Shown here: piece after piece, positions 33,770 to 44,865 of the stretch
How positions within the stretch are numbered: the first letter of the stretch is position 1
How the letters are laid out: every line of letters starts with the position of its first letter
Notes under the pieces: model-generated
The model's database searches: none
Seen by the model: the letters and a program-made list of their open reading frames with translations, nothing else
Told to the model about the DNA's origin: nothing
Made by a program: the position numbers and the translations under genes
Assembly (NCBI GenBank): GCA_013368325.1
Contig: JAACJK010000001.1
Location: 682,001 to 746,000 of the forward strand
From: Ephemerocybe angulata
Taxonomy: Eukaryota > Basidiomycota > Agaricomycetes > Agaricales > Psathyrellaceae
Direction of reading: 5' to 3'
Length of the DNA stretch: 64,000 nucleotides

Positions 33770-34313
33770 AGTTGGTGAAGCAGCAGAGGTGGAAGAAATG
33801 ATTGGAGAAGAAGAAGAGACTGGGTCGCGCGAGACGCACGACGACTGGGAAGCTGAGCATTCTGGAGTTGGTGAAAGTGATGAAGCAGGGGAACATTAGA
33901 CTTTTGACAGAATTGTCGTCTCAAATCTTTATACATTCTGCTGTTGACCACGATGAGCTTAAAGCTAATAATACGTAACATGGCTTCATTGTTTGCCATT
34001 GACCTATTGCCCAAGCGAGCTTTCGATTCCAATTTCCGGCCCTCCCGCGCAAATCATGTGACTATGGGCGCTTAAATAGGCTTAAGCTTGGCGAAACTAA
34101 CTCCAACACCTTCCGAAGTAGGCGGGACGGCTTTGCATGTCTATAGATGCTCAATTTAACGGGTCGTGGCAGGCGCACACCAGGAGTCAGGAGGATCTCC
34201 TCAAGAGTCATCATAACTCGGTCAGATATTTTGTCAATCTCAATCTTAACATCCAATTATAAAGCTCAGAAGTGTACGAGTAACAGATACAAAAGCTTCT
34301 GGCAAGCAAGTAG
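33770..34313. other. Intergenic between convergent F-box genes
   Basis: At 34,051-34,076 the inverted element (minus strand TTAAGCGCCCATAGTCACAT) resembles the one before UBP8, but no gene start lies nearby, so it may be a relic of a lost promoter. After the stop at 33,769 an acidic-coding frame (33,770-33,900, reading EEETGSRETHDDWEA) suggests the ancestral gene had a longer acidic tail now cut off. Confidence 0.4.
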
Positions 34314-35511
34314 TCATCTCATGATACAAATTGAAAGGGTAAGGAAGGTTCTCTCGATCTCAGGAAATAGAACGCCCGTGCTTCTGAACCTCAACCGTAG
34401 CCAGCCGGCCGCGTTGTCGTACACGTCGAATACGTGCGACATTTCCCAATTACCAAGCCTGTTGAAGCCATTGGCACCTCCACTCTTGAGCTTCCTGAAG
34501 ACCGAGGCACTGGACGGTCCTTCCCAAGCCTTCCGGATGGATGCTAAGAGCTGACCTAACTGAACAGTGTTTTGCACAACGTCAAGACAGTTAAGATCGA
34601 CCTTTTGGATATTAGGTATGTGCAGGGCGCCAAGTAAGAGGGTCTGGGTATGCATCACGTCCATTGAGATGATTGTTTTGAGGTTCCTCAACGAGACGAC
34701 CGGGAGATGCGAGTTGGTTGTGCTGGGATTGAGGTAAGAAATAGCTAGATCCTCAAGAAGCGGCATAGCCTGTAGGTGCCTAAGGAGTTCTGTAAGAGAC
34801 GGCCCTTGGTCTGGCGGTGAGTCGTCGTAAGGATTCTGCCACCACCACAGATGCAGGGATTTCAAACGGGCACCTAGCTGTAGAACATCCCAGTTTGAGA
34901 CGCAAACATCCCTGAACTTTAGGTGACGCAGTACTGGAGCACCACCGCTAACCAGTTTCTGACAGAGCCAGTCGACATGGGCAGGCGAGACGCAGCTTCC
35001 TCCCACCTCGATGGTTATAAGGATTGGGAAAGGTTGGTCATTGGAATCCCGTAGAAGCACCCTTAATATGTCCCTGCCTAGCCAATGGCGGAAGCTGATG
35101 TACTCGATGCGGTCTATTGGGAGATGTGGAAGGTCAGGGCTTCTTCGTATCATCCAGCTTATGTCGAAATCCTGTAATAGTGCCACCGTGATCGGCGTGT
35201 CGCCAGACCGTTCGAGCATGGCCTGCGCGAATCCAGGGTTGAGGCCTGAGGAACGAGAAGCGCGACCAGAGGCGTGGGTGGCCTAGCGCAGCATTCCTCC
35301 AGTATTGGCAGGTATGTGTGAGGGCGATCCAGTCCATGCTCGTATCTCGAACCTCTGCTGAGGCGAACTCGAATATTTGCGCCAGGATCTCCGGAGGAAG
35401 CTGGTTGACAGGAGCAGCGGCATTGTGAGCCCGGTGGCGAGCCTTTGACACGAAGATTGCTGAGACCAGCTCTGTGACCTTCGATGGAATCCAGATTGGC
35501 AAGTTCATCAT
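34314..35511 (-). pseudogene. Short F-box gene broken by a 7-nt insertion
   Basis: It is a paralogue of the 406-aa gene at 24,993. The first frame runs MNLPIWIPSKVTELVS and the F-box VNQLPPEILAQIFEFASA to LWSRFSFL. The second frame continues NPGFAQAMLERSGDTPITV and carries the LRR part to LTLSICIMR. Between them, at about 35,241-35,250, seven extra bases (TGAGGCC on the plus strand, a partial duplication of the flank) shift the frame. Without them the sequence aligns residue by residue with the intact paralogue (SFLNLGLTEAMIARSG). The rest lacks stops, so the break is recent or an assembly error. Confidence 0.75.
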
Positions 35512-36776
35512 AGTTGGGGACTGAAGTGGAGTTGGGAGGTGTGGCGTAGGCGAGGCGATTCTTGTTGGTTAGTGGGTTCAGGTCGTACGCTGATATACCC
35601 ACACAAAATGCACACCGTTTTTATCAAAGCAAGTTGTCATGCGGACCCGGTGCCGCACTGCGGAGTGAATGTGCTTTGGAATGGGGCTTTGCAACTTGGA
35701 TCCCCGCATCTCCGGCAACCATCCTTGCCAAAGCAACTGCTTGCCTGTCTCAGCCATCCGATGCGCCCCATTCCACGGATTTCTAAAGTTATAGAGGTAC
35801 TGTCAGATTCTCTCTAACAGAAGTAGTACTAGATGTCTTTCTTCTGACTCTGAGGGGCAGGGTGCGATGCGGCGTCGACAGAGGTGGTGGGTGGTGGATT
35901 CTTCCATGGGACTCCTGCAGCGTAATATCCGCGACCCATCAACGTAATTTCCATTTCACAGTACTGTGGTAATCCCAGGTGCGCCTGTTCGATGTATAGC
36001 AGTGAATCGAGAAGGAAGGTCAGCCCCCCGGCCAGTCGGCGGTGAGGGACAGACAGGCGAAGGCAGGGAAGCTGGGCTCAGACTTCCTCAGGCATCCATA
36101 TCTCGAGTACGACATCGTCCCTGCTTCACGCATTTTCTTCCTCGTCGTTGTTGCTGTCGGTCAGTCGTGCTGTAAGCCAGCTGTGAGCGGTGGTGGTGGT
36201 CAAGGTTTAAGACGGCGGGCACATCATTTCAAGCGCCGAAGTTGTGCGCTTCCCCGAAGAATTCCGTGCCTCCTCATCATCTCATAGTTATTGGTTACCT
36301 GCAGCCATAAACTCAAATACGACAGCCTCCTTGATAACCTAATGGCTGACTTAGTTTTCGATATCTTCCCTCAACGGGGAGAGTGGAAAAAGAGCCCTCC
36401 GGTCTCCGGCGATGCGAGGTGAGCTGAAGTTGAGCGATTGACTAGGTTTATTAGCTCATTTGACGAAGTTGAAGCTTGCGATATAGCACGACATGCCCCT
36501 CTTCAACACTGAACAGTCAGCACCTCTAGTAGCAAGTCTAACCACAAGGGCACCCGCAACCTGCGGACATGGGGTTCAACTTGACGGAACAGTGAACCTT
36601 CGGCCAGACCGAGAATCGCCGTCAAAGAAAACCAATTTTGGCGACCTCGGAGCCTACTGGTCTGTCGCCCTTATAAGCAGACCGCCACGACATCCTTTCA
36701 TATCTCAGGTGAGCAAAGAACTTCTCCCCTACCATGCATCCTTGTGTTGACTCCTATGATAGTGATTGACGGAACT
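35512..36776. other. Intergenic, 1.26 kb, promoter of the next F-box gene at its right end
   Basis: No supported gene. Short frames at 35,539-36,290 have no motif. The last 120 nt hold the leader and probable 5' UTR intron (GTGAGC at 36,709 to an AG near 36,761) shared with the F-box gene at 31,895. Confidence 0.4.
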
Positions 36777-38663
36777 ATGTGGTCGAATTCAACTCAACGG
36801 CTCCTTCGGGCACAAGACGACGTTAATACCCAAGCCCACCGCGCAAGACTGGAACGACGTCTTCTCGAACTCGAAGCTGAAGCACGGGCAATAAAGTGTT
36901 ATCAAAACACACTGGCGCCCATCAACCACCTCCCACCAGAAATCCTATCTATTATCTTCTTCATCGTTGCCGAGCAAGCACCGAACCGGTTCCCAAGTTA
37001 TCGCCAAGGACCATCCGTCGATATGTCCTGGTTGCCGTGCACAACCCAGGTTTGCAGACGCTGGAGGGAAGTCTCGCTGTCCTGCCCAGCCCTATGGTCG
37101 CACATTTCCTTTACCACCCCAGAACTTACCGAGCTGATGCTCCTTCGGTCGAAGGACACTCCGATCAGCGTAGTATTCGAGACGGGGAAAGAAGGATACC
37201 CTCGAAATACCCATATTGCCCTGGCTCAGTCGCACCGCCTAAAGTCCATCGAGCTTCAGGGCAACGCCACTTTCACTTCCACTAAGTTAACCGATCTCGA
37301 CGACGTTTTTTCTCATTGTTCAGGGCCGATGCCTATCCTCGAATCCTTGAGACTGAGGGATCAGCATGGGTCGGGGTTCAAGTTTCCAGGGAGTTCCTTC
37401 CTAAACGGCGCTCCGGTACTGAAGTATCTTGAAGCCCATGGCTGCGAGATCTCAAGCTGGCAAGATTTACCCCTTGGCAAAAGCCTGACAACTCTGCATC
37501 TTGAAACACACCCCGGAGCCGTCCGACCAACCATCGAGGAGCTCCACAGCTGCCTGGAACGTGTTCCAACCCTGCTGAATCTCAATCTCACAAACCTCCT
37601 CCCCATTAGCTTCCAGAGCAACCCGTTAAAGTTCGGCCGCCTTCCCCCGGTTCTCCCCAGGCTCAAGGAGATGCGGTTGATAGACGACGACGCGCCCTTA
37701 TCTCTCTTCCTTCGCGCCTTTTATCTTCCACCGTCCGTCAGTCTTGAAATCATCTGCTATAACGAGGATAGGGATGATGACCTCAAAGGGACTATCGAAG
37801 ACCTCATTCAACCACTAACCTCGGCTTGGGACCGCGTCGTACGATCTGGGTGCCGATCCATCGCTGTCCGTCATGACGACTTCGAGCCTAGGCGACAAAT
37901 ATACGAAGTGAATTTCAACTACCACGACGAGGATCAAGTCAAGGACTCAGATGACGTCGACCTGACTCTCAACATATGGGGTGTCCCTGAAGATTCAGAA
38001 GACATCGGCTTTGGCATCGGTATCGTCCTCTCGTGTTTCAAGCGATGGTTCGACCTCTCCGCAGTCCGTTCTTTTACTGGAGATGGTGTCGTTCTCTGGT
38101 CATCCACCTGGAGCGTACTTCGCGATCTGGCGCAGTTGACAGATATACACCTCGAATATACGGCGATCGGGGGTTTCATAGACGTCTTGGCCGAGCGGCC
38201 GACGCACGGGCCTGGATCCCACTCAGGTGATACGCAGGAGCTACTGCCGTTCCCTGGGGTTTCATCCTTATATTTCAAGGATGTCGACTTCCACCGCTAC
38301 AAACCCGATTCTATCATGGACGACAGTTTCGGTTCGTACAACCTTACGAAGGCAAGCCATGATATGGTCGTCATCGCCCCTCTCGTCGAAGGCTTGAAAC
38401 GCTATCCTATGAGAAAGGTATCCATAGAACGCTGTTATAATTTCAGGCGAAAGCACTGGGAGTCAATGCAGGAGCAACTCTCTTCTGCAGAGATTATTTG
38501 GGACGGACGGGAGAATCCTGAGCTCACGGAAGAGATGGGAGAGGTGGAAGAATTTGTCGAGGAAGATGACGAGAATGGGGAAGAAGGGTCCGATGAGGTG
38601 CTGCAGGACGAGTGGGAAGAAGATTCGGGAGACAGTGAGAGTGGTGAAGAAGAGGAAGATTAG
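36777..38663 (+). CDS. F-box/LRR protein with acidic tail, 628 aa
   Basis: Starts at MWSNSTQRLLRAQDD. The coiled coil and F-box (INHLPPEILSIIFFIVAE, then TTQVCRRWREVSLSCPALWSHISF) are nearly the same as in the gene at 31,895. LRR-like segments include PILESLRLRDQ, PVLKYLEAHGCE and VPTLLNLNLTNL. After VEIIWDG-type residues (SSAEIIWDGREN) comes an acidic tail of about 45 residues (EEFVEEDDENGEEGSDE). Differences from its twin cluster in the LRR half and tail, the parts expected to bind substrate. A likely SCF adaptor. Confidence 0.87.
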   Translation: MWSNSTQRLLRAQDDVNTQAHRARLERRLLELEAEARAIKCYQNTLAPINHLPPEILSIIFFIVAEQAPNRFPSYRQGPSVDMSWLPCTTQVCRRWREVSLSCPALWSHISFTTPELTELMLLRSKDTPISVVFETGKEGYPRNTHIALAQSHRLKSIELQGNATFTSTKLTDLDDVFSHCSGPMPILESLRLRDQHGSGFKFPGSSFLNGAPVLKYLEAHGCEISSWQDLPLGKSLTTLHLETHPGAVRPTIEELHSCLERVPTLLNLNLTNLLPISFQSNPLKFGRLPPVLPRLKEMRLIDDDAPLSLFLRAFYLPPSVSLEIICYNEDRDDDLKGTIEDLIQPLTSAWDRVVRSGCRSIAVRHDDFEPRRQIYEVNFNYHDEDQVKDSDDVDLTLNIWGVPEDSEDIGFGIGIVLSCFKRWFDLSAVRSFTGDGVVLWSSTWSVLRDLAQLTDIHLEYTAIGGFIDVLAERPTHGPGSHSGDTQELLPFPGVSSLYFKDVDFHRYKPDSIMDDSFGSYNLTKASHDMVVIAPLVEGLKRYPMRKVSIERCYNFRRKHWESMQEQLSSAEIIWDGRENPELTEEMGEVEEFVEEDDENGEEGSDEVLQDEWEEDSGDSESGEEEED

Positions 38664-38967
38664 ACTTTTGGCGGAGTTGTCGGCGCAAATATTTGTATAA
38701 TCAGTTCCTTAGTGACCACAGTGCTGAGTGAAAGAAAGATAGAACGACGAGCCAGACGAGGTTTGGGGTAAAGTCCCATCACCATTTGCCGCCGGAGTCG
38801 GGTGCGTGGGGAAGTCCTCGACGCGCCTGGGCAGGGCTTCACTGCTCTTGCTTCCTACTCCCATGGCTATCGACTGCCACCGGAACCCCGCACATCCCTT
38901 TATCTAGCCTCATTCTCGATCTATCTGACAACCTATCTCTAATACCCTCATTGTCTCTGATACCCCA

Positions 38968-39711
38968 ATGGTCGCATTCTTTACCAACCTTTTCTCTTGC
39001 TTTAGACCTCAGGAGCCGTCGGGGTGCGTATTTTGCGGTATTGAGAAGTTGCCAGGCAAAGTCATTCTCTACGAGGTTAGTCTTCACTATACGGCCTCGG
39101 CACAATCACTCATCGACTGTAGGATGATACGTTTGTCGCGTTTGAAGACATACGTCCCGCTGCAAAGCACCATTTTCTCGTCACTCCCAAAAAGCACGTC
39201 GGTAAGCACCCTAGCTTCTCAGATTGGGGATAAGCTCAAGAACTGGGACCTCATAGAAAGTGTGAGGTCGCTTAGGAAGGAGAATGTGCCGTTTTGTGAG
39301 TACCTCGTCGTGCTCGAGAGAAATGACAGGCTAAGACAACCGAATGGCTCGTTGTTAACAGTGAAAGACATGGAGTCGGTGGGAAACAAGCTCATGGACA
39401 AGTACAACGTACCAGAAGACGACCGAAGGTTCTCTTCATCATATATCTCTCTCTGAGTTCAGGGAATAAAACTAACCTTAACGCTCTATCCCCAATTCAG
39501 AATGGGCTTCCACATCCCTCCGTTTAACAGCGTCAACCATCTGCATCTGCATGTCCACGCCCTTCCCTACGCATCCGCCCTCAAACGGAAGAAGTACCCC
39601 ATCGTCAATGGCTCGGGGCTGTACCACAAGGGCCTTGTATGGTTCGTGGAGGTCGGCCAGGCCATTCGCATTCTCGAGTCTGGTAGGAATATAGGTATAA
39701 TGCCTTGCTAA
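38968..39711 (+). CDS. HIT-family nucleotide hydrolase (HINT3-like), 189 aa
   Basis: Exons: 38968-39075, 39123-39201, 39257-39428 and 39501-39711, all GT-AG and in phase. The protein starts MVAFFTNLFSCFRPQE, has FCGIEKLPGKVILYE, then DDTFVAFEDIRPAAKHHFLV, ESVRSLRKENVPFC and VKDMESVGNKLMDKY. The histidine triad HLHLHVHALPY lies after GFHIPPFNSVN. HIT enzymes cleave the phosphoramidate or acyl bond of AMP conjugates; the layout fits the HINT3 branch. The central exon starts after a 55-nt intron that the decayed copy at 21,366 also shows at this place. It follows the F-box gene at 36,777 in the same direction. Confidence 0.85.
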
Positions 39712-39959
39712 TATAAGGTCGTTAGATCTCTGCGGAAGTGTCATTACTGGAGCTTGCTCACTGGTCAAATGGGATTTGGAGTCGGAGGACAAGCAATATA
39801 TTATTGAAAGAGCCAACCTGGAACACACCAACACGTAAATAACTTTACAACTAAGCCGAATCCCCACTACAGTCAACCTCTCTTCGCGCCTACTGGCGAT
39901 AACCGATACCCAGACCTACTACCATATACACTTTGGCCATCACAAGATGCCCAACTGCC

Positions 39960-41920
39960 TTATATGTCGTCAACAAAATCGAAGGGGTCAAGAGAGGGAT
40001 CATCCCGCCATCGTACAGGATGACAGTGTTCTATCACCATCATCGGGAAAGCGTCGGTCAAGAGCTTTGCGTTCTCCTCGCTCAAAACGTTGCGCATGCA
40101 ACGACTGCCAATTATTATCCGTTGTACAGGGTAACCTTCAGCTTCGCGCGAGAGGAGCACCTCTATAAGGCGGACAACATCGCTCTCCTCGTCATCTTCG
40201 TATTCGCAGTCAAGGCCGACATTTATGAATCCAATATCCACCAGGCTTGGAAAGACTATGTTGCGAGAGGGACTCTGTGGTCCTCCGTTCTTTGTGGCAT
40301 TATCCGCCAGCGGATCGAGTAGGTGGAAAGCATCCAGGGTCATGTGGAGGCCAAAGAACGTAAGTCGGGTAAGTTGGGGCAGGTGACCAAAAAGGCGACG
40401 ATAACGGTTGACGTCGAGGTCTGAATCCTCTGTACCCACTGGTAGGTGGAGGGAGCGAAGATGGGAAAAATCGAATTCCTTGGTTAGGACGTCCAGGAAG
40501 CCATTGATAAAGAGGGGCCGATCGATCTCGTCTGCGCGGACACGCTCGTCACTGATGATAATAGGCCGACCATGAGGCTCCCCGGGAGTATAAGGAGTCA
40601 ACACAATGCCAAAGTCACGTCCGGGAACTCGGAGGTGTTCAATCCTCAACTGTGTACGCGTTGGGTTTATCAAGGAATTAAGCGAGTTCCTGAGGTTCCA
40701 AAGGAATCTCTCAAAAGCCTGAGGAGGGCACGGTTCTGGGGTAAGCCGCAACGTTGCGTCCGATATTTGAAGGTGCATTTTTGGCCGACAGGGGTGTTGG
40801 ACCATGCCAAAATATTCGGCCAATGCGGGGAGGCTGTCCTGCAGCTTCAGGCGGGTCAGATTTTGCAGAGGAACTGGCTCCCAGAGCGAGTTGGCCGTGG
40901 AACCGCTGATGGGTATAAACCCATGGGGAGAGAGAGACATCTCTTGTAAAAGCGGCATTTGTTTGAGAGATCGAAGAAAGGGTTCCGTGCTAGGCGCTCG
41001 CACCGGACGTGCAGTGACAAACCGCGACACACGAAGATGGGTCAAATTTGGGCAAATCAGGAAGTTGTGCCAGGCCCAGGATATAACGGATATGCTCCTG
41101 TCCGCCAGGTGTAACTTCTGCAAGTGCTGAAAAACCACTGGTCGTAAGGTGCTAGAGATAACGGGCAACTGCGGGGAAAGAGGCAAAACACTCCACAGTT
41201 CGAGGCTCTGTAAAAGGGGCATCCGCCTCATGCATTCCAGGAAGGCCTCTGCGGTCGCTGGGACGTCACTGGAGATACCCCTCACGGACAGGGTACGCAG
41301 CGTTCCGCGCTGAACGGCCTGGGTTAAGCTTTCCCAAGTGAGAGCGTCTCCAAAGACAATCCGGAGGTTTTTCAGATGCGGACAGTCTGAGAGAAAATTA
41401 TTGGGCATTAACCAATGTCGGTATCCGTAGAGGACGACTGTCTCGAGGATAGGGAAGGTCTTGGCGAAATGGGATAGAACTGTGCTGTCCTCTTTTCTGA
41501 GGTTAAGAGTCACTTTCTGCAACCGGTCTGGAGACAGAACTTTGAATAGGGTATCGTCGGGTGTATCATCAAAGGTGTGCACTGCAGCACGGAGATTGAG
41601 GCGCATCCTGAACGCGCCAGCGCGAATTCCATGAAGCGAGGAGGGACGTAAACCAACTCCGCCCAAAAGAGCGAGCAGTCAAGTGCGACTTCCCTCCAGA
41701 GACGACAGACGCGGGTGACGGAGATCCAGGATGTGTCTCCCTGAGCACGGGGTATCAAGAGGAAGATGGCGGCCAGTATCTCCGGTGGTAGGTCTGGCAG
41801 TAAAGACCCTCTTCGTGATTCCAAGTTTTGCTGTTGCCCTTGGTGCTGGTCTTCGAGCGAAGCCTCAGGTCCGCGGGTAGTCGTCTCTGACGATGCGTGG
41901 TGAGAGTTTGAAGTGGACAT
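39960..41920 (-). pseudogene. F-box/LRR gene with one frameshift (about 650 codons)
   Basis: The first frame starts MSTSNSHHASSETTTRG and has the F-box LPDLPPEILAAIFLLIPRA, then WISVTRVCRLWREVALDCSLFWAELVY and FMEFALARS. At about 41,606-41,616 the frame shifts by one; the next frame runs MRLNLRAAVHTFDDTP and continues unbroken for about 550 codons with LRR-like segments (CPHLKNLRIVFGD, MPLLQSLELWSV, CPNLTHLRVSRF). No intron fits the junction. One small indel in an otherwise open gene suggests either a very recent loss or an assembly error; if the latter, it codes a long F-box adaptor of a sub-family distinct from the MWS group (no N-terminal coiled coil). Confidence 0.7.
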
Positions 41921-42312
41921 TGTACCAGGTGGTAGAGGGGGTTTTGGGGCACAGTCTCTGATGCTGCCTACTTATAGGCAGCAGGCAGGGAGGGTGGTGG
42001 TTGTGGTTGAACAAAGCGTATATTGATTTGTCCTTGAAGTCCATTGTGCCTCGGCGCTTGCCGGGTGCGGTTCCCACATGGCTTTGGTGTGGGCGCTTAT
42101 ATCACGTGGGAACCTGCGCAAAATAGTCTCGAGCGCGATTGTCTATAGACTATCATTAGCCCCAAGGCCTAAGGCACCAGAGGTTTCAGCTGGCGCAGGA
42201 GATATAAGGTCCCGCCTAGTGAGTATCAAGTCGTTTTCGAACTTGTTACACTAGTATTCGTGTACAAACAAATTAACCATCCGCCACCACTACTGTACGA
42301 AACGTTTCATAG
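41921..42312 (-). promoter_or_regulatory. Promoter of the minus F-box gene with shared elements
   Basis: GGGCGCTTATATCACGTG (42,091-42,108) has a CACGTG E-box core and resembles the elements before UBP8 and at 34,051. About 41,995-42,025 holds an inverted copy of the CTTTG..TCAACCACAACCACC module found upstream of the F-box gene at 24,993. Confidence 0.45.
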
Positions 42313-44174
42313 TTAGTCAGACTCAGAGTCCTCGGACTCGGAGTCCGACTCGAGATAATCCCATTCCACCTGAACGTCCGGCAACGCCGACTTGAGCCTG
42401 GCCACATCCTTCTCCCAAATATGTCGACACTCTGTAATCTCCAGCTTGCACAAAGGTCCCACCCGAAGGCGCTGTTGCAGCTTCTGAATCAAAAGTTCAA
42501 CCTCGCTGTGCGTCCCCTTCCCAAACACAATTGCCTTCAGAACGAGAGAATCCAGCGCGGGAAACAGGATGGCTGGATGCGCAGGCGGAATGGACTGTTC
42601 GTCGGTGGCATGAATTGGGAGCAGGCCAAAAACGTGGGTTCGAGGACTGCCCCCCATAAATGTGATGGTGGTCAAGTTTGGTAGGTGGCCAAACGCACTC
42701 TGGAACAGAGACCGAGAGCAGCCATGGTCGGACTCAACTTGGAGGGACTTGAGATGCGTGAGGCCGAAGTGTGTCGACAAGGACTGCGTGAAGGTGTTGA
42801 TATGATCTCCGACAACCTCCCCTCCATCGAGCCCGAAGGAAATATTGATTGACCAAATCCTGGAGAAAGTTCCCGAGGGTGTCTCGTTTGTGTATAGATC
42901 GTAGCCTTGAGTCCCCCATTCCATGGACCTTTTGTCATCCTTCTGCTCTCCGTGCTCCCGGACCAATTCTAGGTGTAAGGAGGACTCCTCCATACGAATG
43001 TACCGAAGTCTAGGTCCCGACCCTTCATTCCATGATTGGGCCATATTACCAAGAAGCTGCCCCATCTCTTCAGCGTTAGGCTCATTCCCACAGTCAATCT
43101 CGATATTCGGGCGCTTTGGAATATGCACTCCACTAAAGAAAACGATGACTGGCGTCACCGAGTCTTCCAGGTGTAGATAAGCAAGGTTGCTGAGTTCCAC
43201 GGGGGGACGCACTTGCGTGGAGGAGTCGTAAGGGAGTGGGAGTACACTTTCGAGGTACACGTCTTCAAGAAGGGGCATTTGCGCGAGCGAGCGGAAGAAC
43301 TCGTCTGCGGTAGGGCGTTTGTACTCGGCGGCAGGCAAAGCATTAAGCCGGAGGTGCGTCAACACCGAGCTCGGTGGGACGTTGCTCCAGCGAAAGAGAC
43401 ATCCTTCAAGCGAAAGACACCTGAGCTTGGGTGCACCTCCCGTGAGAAAGTCGACTGGCAGCTCCTCGCGATCGTCAAGCCCCGTTGGCCTCCAGTCCGA
43501 AAAGCCAAGTCTATCCCCCAGGGGGCCAGTGGTGCATGCAATCCTAAGCGTCTCGAGCAGGGGGAGGGGTTCGCAAAGTTTGGATAGTGCTGCGCCGAGG
43601 ACTGATCTGGAAGCGAGCGGTGGTGACTTTGGGTGTCTTCAGGGCTTCTTCTCGTCGCTTCTCGAGAGGCTGACGTTCCGTAGGCGACAGGGGTAGCCCA
43701 ATGCCCTACAGAGCACTTTGGTGAAGTACCCGTTCCGCATGTCGTTGAATTCGACGTCTAGCGGGGCTCCCTTCGAGCGCGCCAGCATGGTCGATGTGTA
43801 GTTGGGAGAGCAGAAGGAAAGGCGAGACCATAGTGGAGGGTGGCTAAGGGCCACATCCCGCCAATGGCAGCAAACGTCATGATGCACTCCCGAGCCGAAA
43901 TCCTTGCACGGTGCGCCTTCTTTAAGTTGCTTGAATCAACATAGAATTCGAAGACCATGCCCAGGATCTCGGGGGGAAGGCGGTTGATAGATGAGAACAT
44001 GTTCTGGCCGCTTTTGAGAGCACGTATCTCGCGCTCCAAAGCATGGACACGCTGCTTGATCTGCTCAACATGGTGAGGATTGGTAGCGCTACCGATTCGA
44101 TCCAGCAAAGCTTTCGTCGTAAGGGAGAACGGGGAACTCTTGATCCCCTCTTCTGTACCTTCAATAGTCATCAT
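42313..44174 (-). pseudogene. F-box/LRR gene with a frameshift and an in-frame stop
   Basis: It starts MMTIEGTEEGIKSSPF just after a probable 5' UTR intron acceptor. A coiled coil (QRVHALEREIRALK) and INRLPPEILGMVFEFYVD follow. The frame then shifts by one near 43,923-43,936 and resumes HDVCCHWRDVALSHPPLWSRLSF. A TGA at 43,641-43,639 interrupts the same frame, which stays open afterwards (LPLLETLRIACTTG, APKLRCLSLEGC, MPLLEDVYLESV) to the end VQVEWDYLESDSESE. Two separate lesions make pseudogene status more secure than for the single-lesion copies. Its first ~180 nt of coding and its promoter are duplicated at 55,697. Confidence 0.8.
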
Positions 44175-44700
44175 GGAGTACCCCTGAAAAGGTAAGTATA
44201 CACATTCTGCGGGATATGGAGGTATCACCTACGCTGTGAGTGCTCTTCTAGCTACGAGAATGGTTATGGTTGAGGAGCAAAAAATGATGAACGGGATCTC
44301 TGAGCATACTCCCACGAGTTCATGAAAATTCCCACAAATTGCCGGCGCCTAAGCTGCCGCGGACCTCGGTCCGTCTTGTGCCTAATTAACCGGCGGTGAA
44401 GCACAAACACATCTTCAACTTGGATGTCTACCTTCATTACAGGACGCGTCTAACGCGGTTTTACCACTACATACTATCCAAGAAACTGTACTCCAGGTAA
44501 GCCGCAGACATTCCATTTAGCTGATTTAACGCAATCATATCGTAGATGAAAACCCGTTCGCAATAGTCAGCGAAACATTGGCGCCAACCAGCTTCACCGC
44601 CCCGCAACACGCGCTGTAGTCGAGCAATACGGCACCCCTTCCATCCCCGAATACAAAGAGAAACTCGCCTCCTGAATCATCGAACTAGAACACGCTCTGC
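43994..44700. repeat. Duplicated divergent F-box promoter block, copy 1
   Basis: It matches 55,697-56,560 in the same order and orientation. It comprises the N-terminal coding part of a minus F-box gene, the intergenic promoter (including the module with CTCCCACGA and CGGCGCCTA) and the N-terminal part of a plus F-box gene. Identity is patchy but includes runs such as GGTTGAGGAGCAAAA and GAGCAATACGGCACCCCTTC. Confidence 0.7.
44513..44700 (+). pseudogene. Relic of the F-box gene seen intact at 56,400
   Basis: It aligns with 56,367-56,560. The sequence AGTCAGCGAA, CAACCAGCTTCACC, ATACAAAGAGAAACTCGCCTC is shared. The codon matching a Gln of the intact gene has become TAG, a TGA follows CTCGCCTCC, and similarity stops near 44,700 before the F-box itself. 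Only the leader and the first ~55 codons remain. Confidence 0.75.
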
Positions 44701-44865
44701 TTCATTGTTCTAATACCTTTTTATTGGTACGTATCGAAAGACTGCTAAAAGTTCGACCTGAACTTGCGACGTTGGCTCAGTGTTATTGGCCCATGTAGGA
44801 GTGGGATAGATCCACCACAAAGAACATTGGTACTATTGTGTACAGCATAGGTTCTGTATATAGAA

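Noticed and set aside
39202..39222. A 21-nt intron in the HIT gene
   Set aside because: Too short. The decayed paralogue shows that the longer 39,202-39,256 intron is right, and it gives the conserved ESVRSLRKE block in phase.
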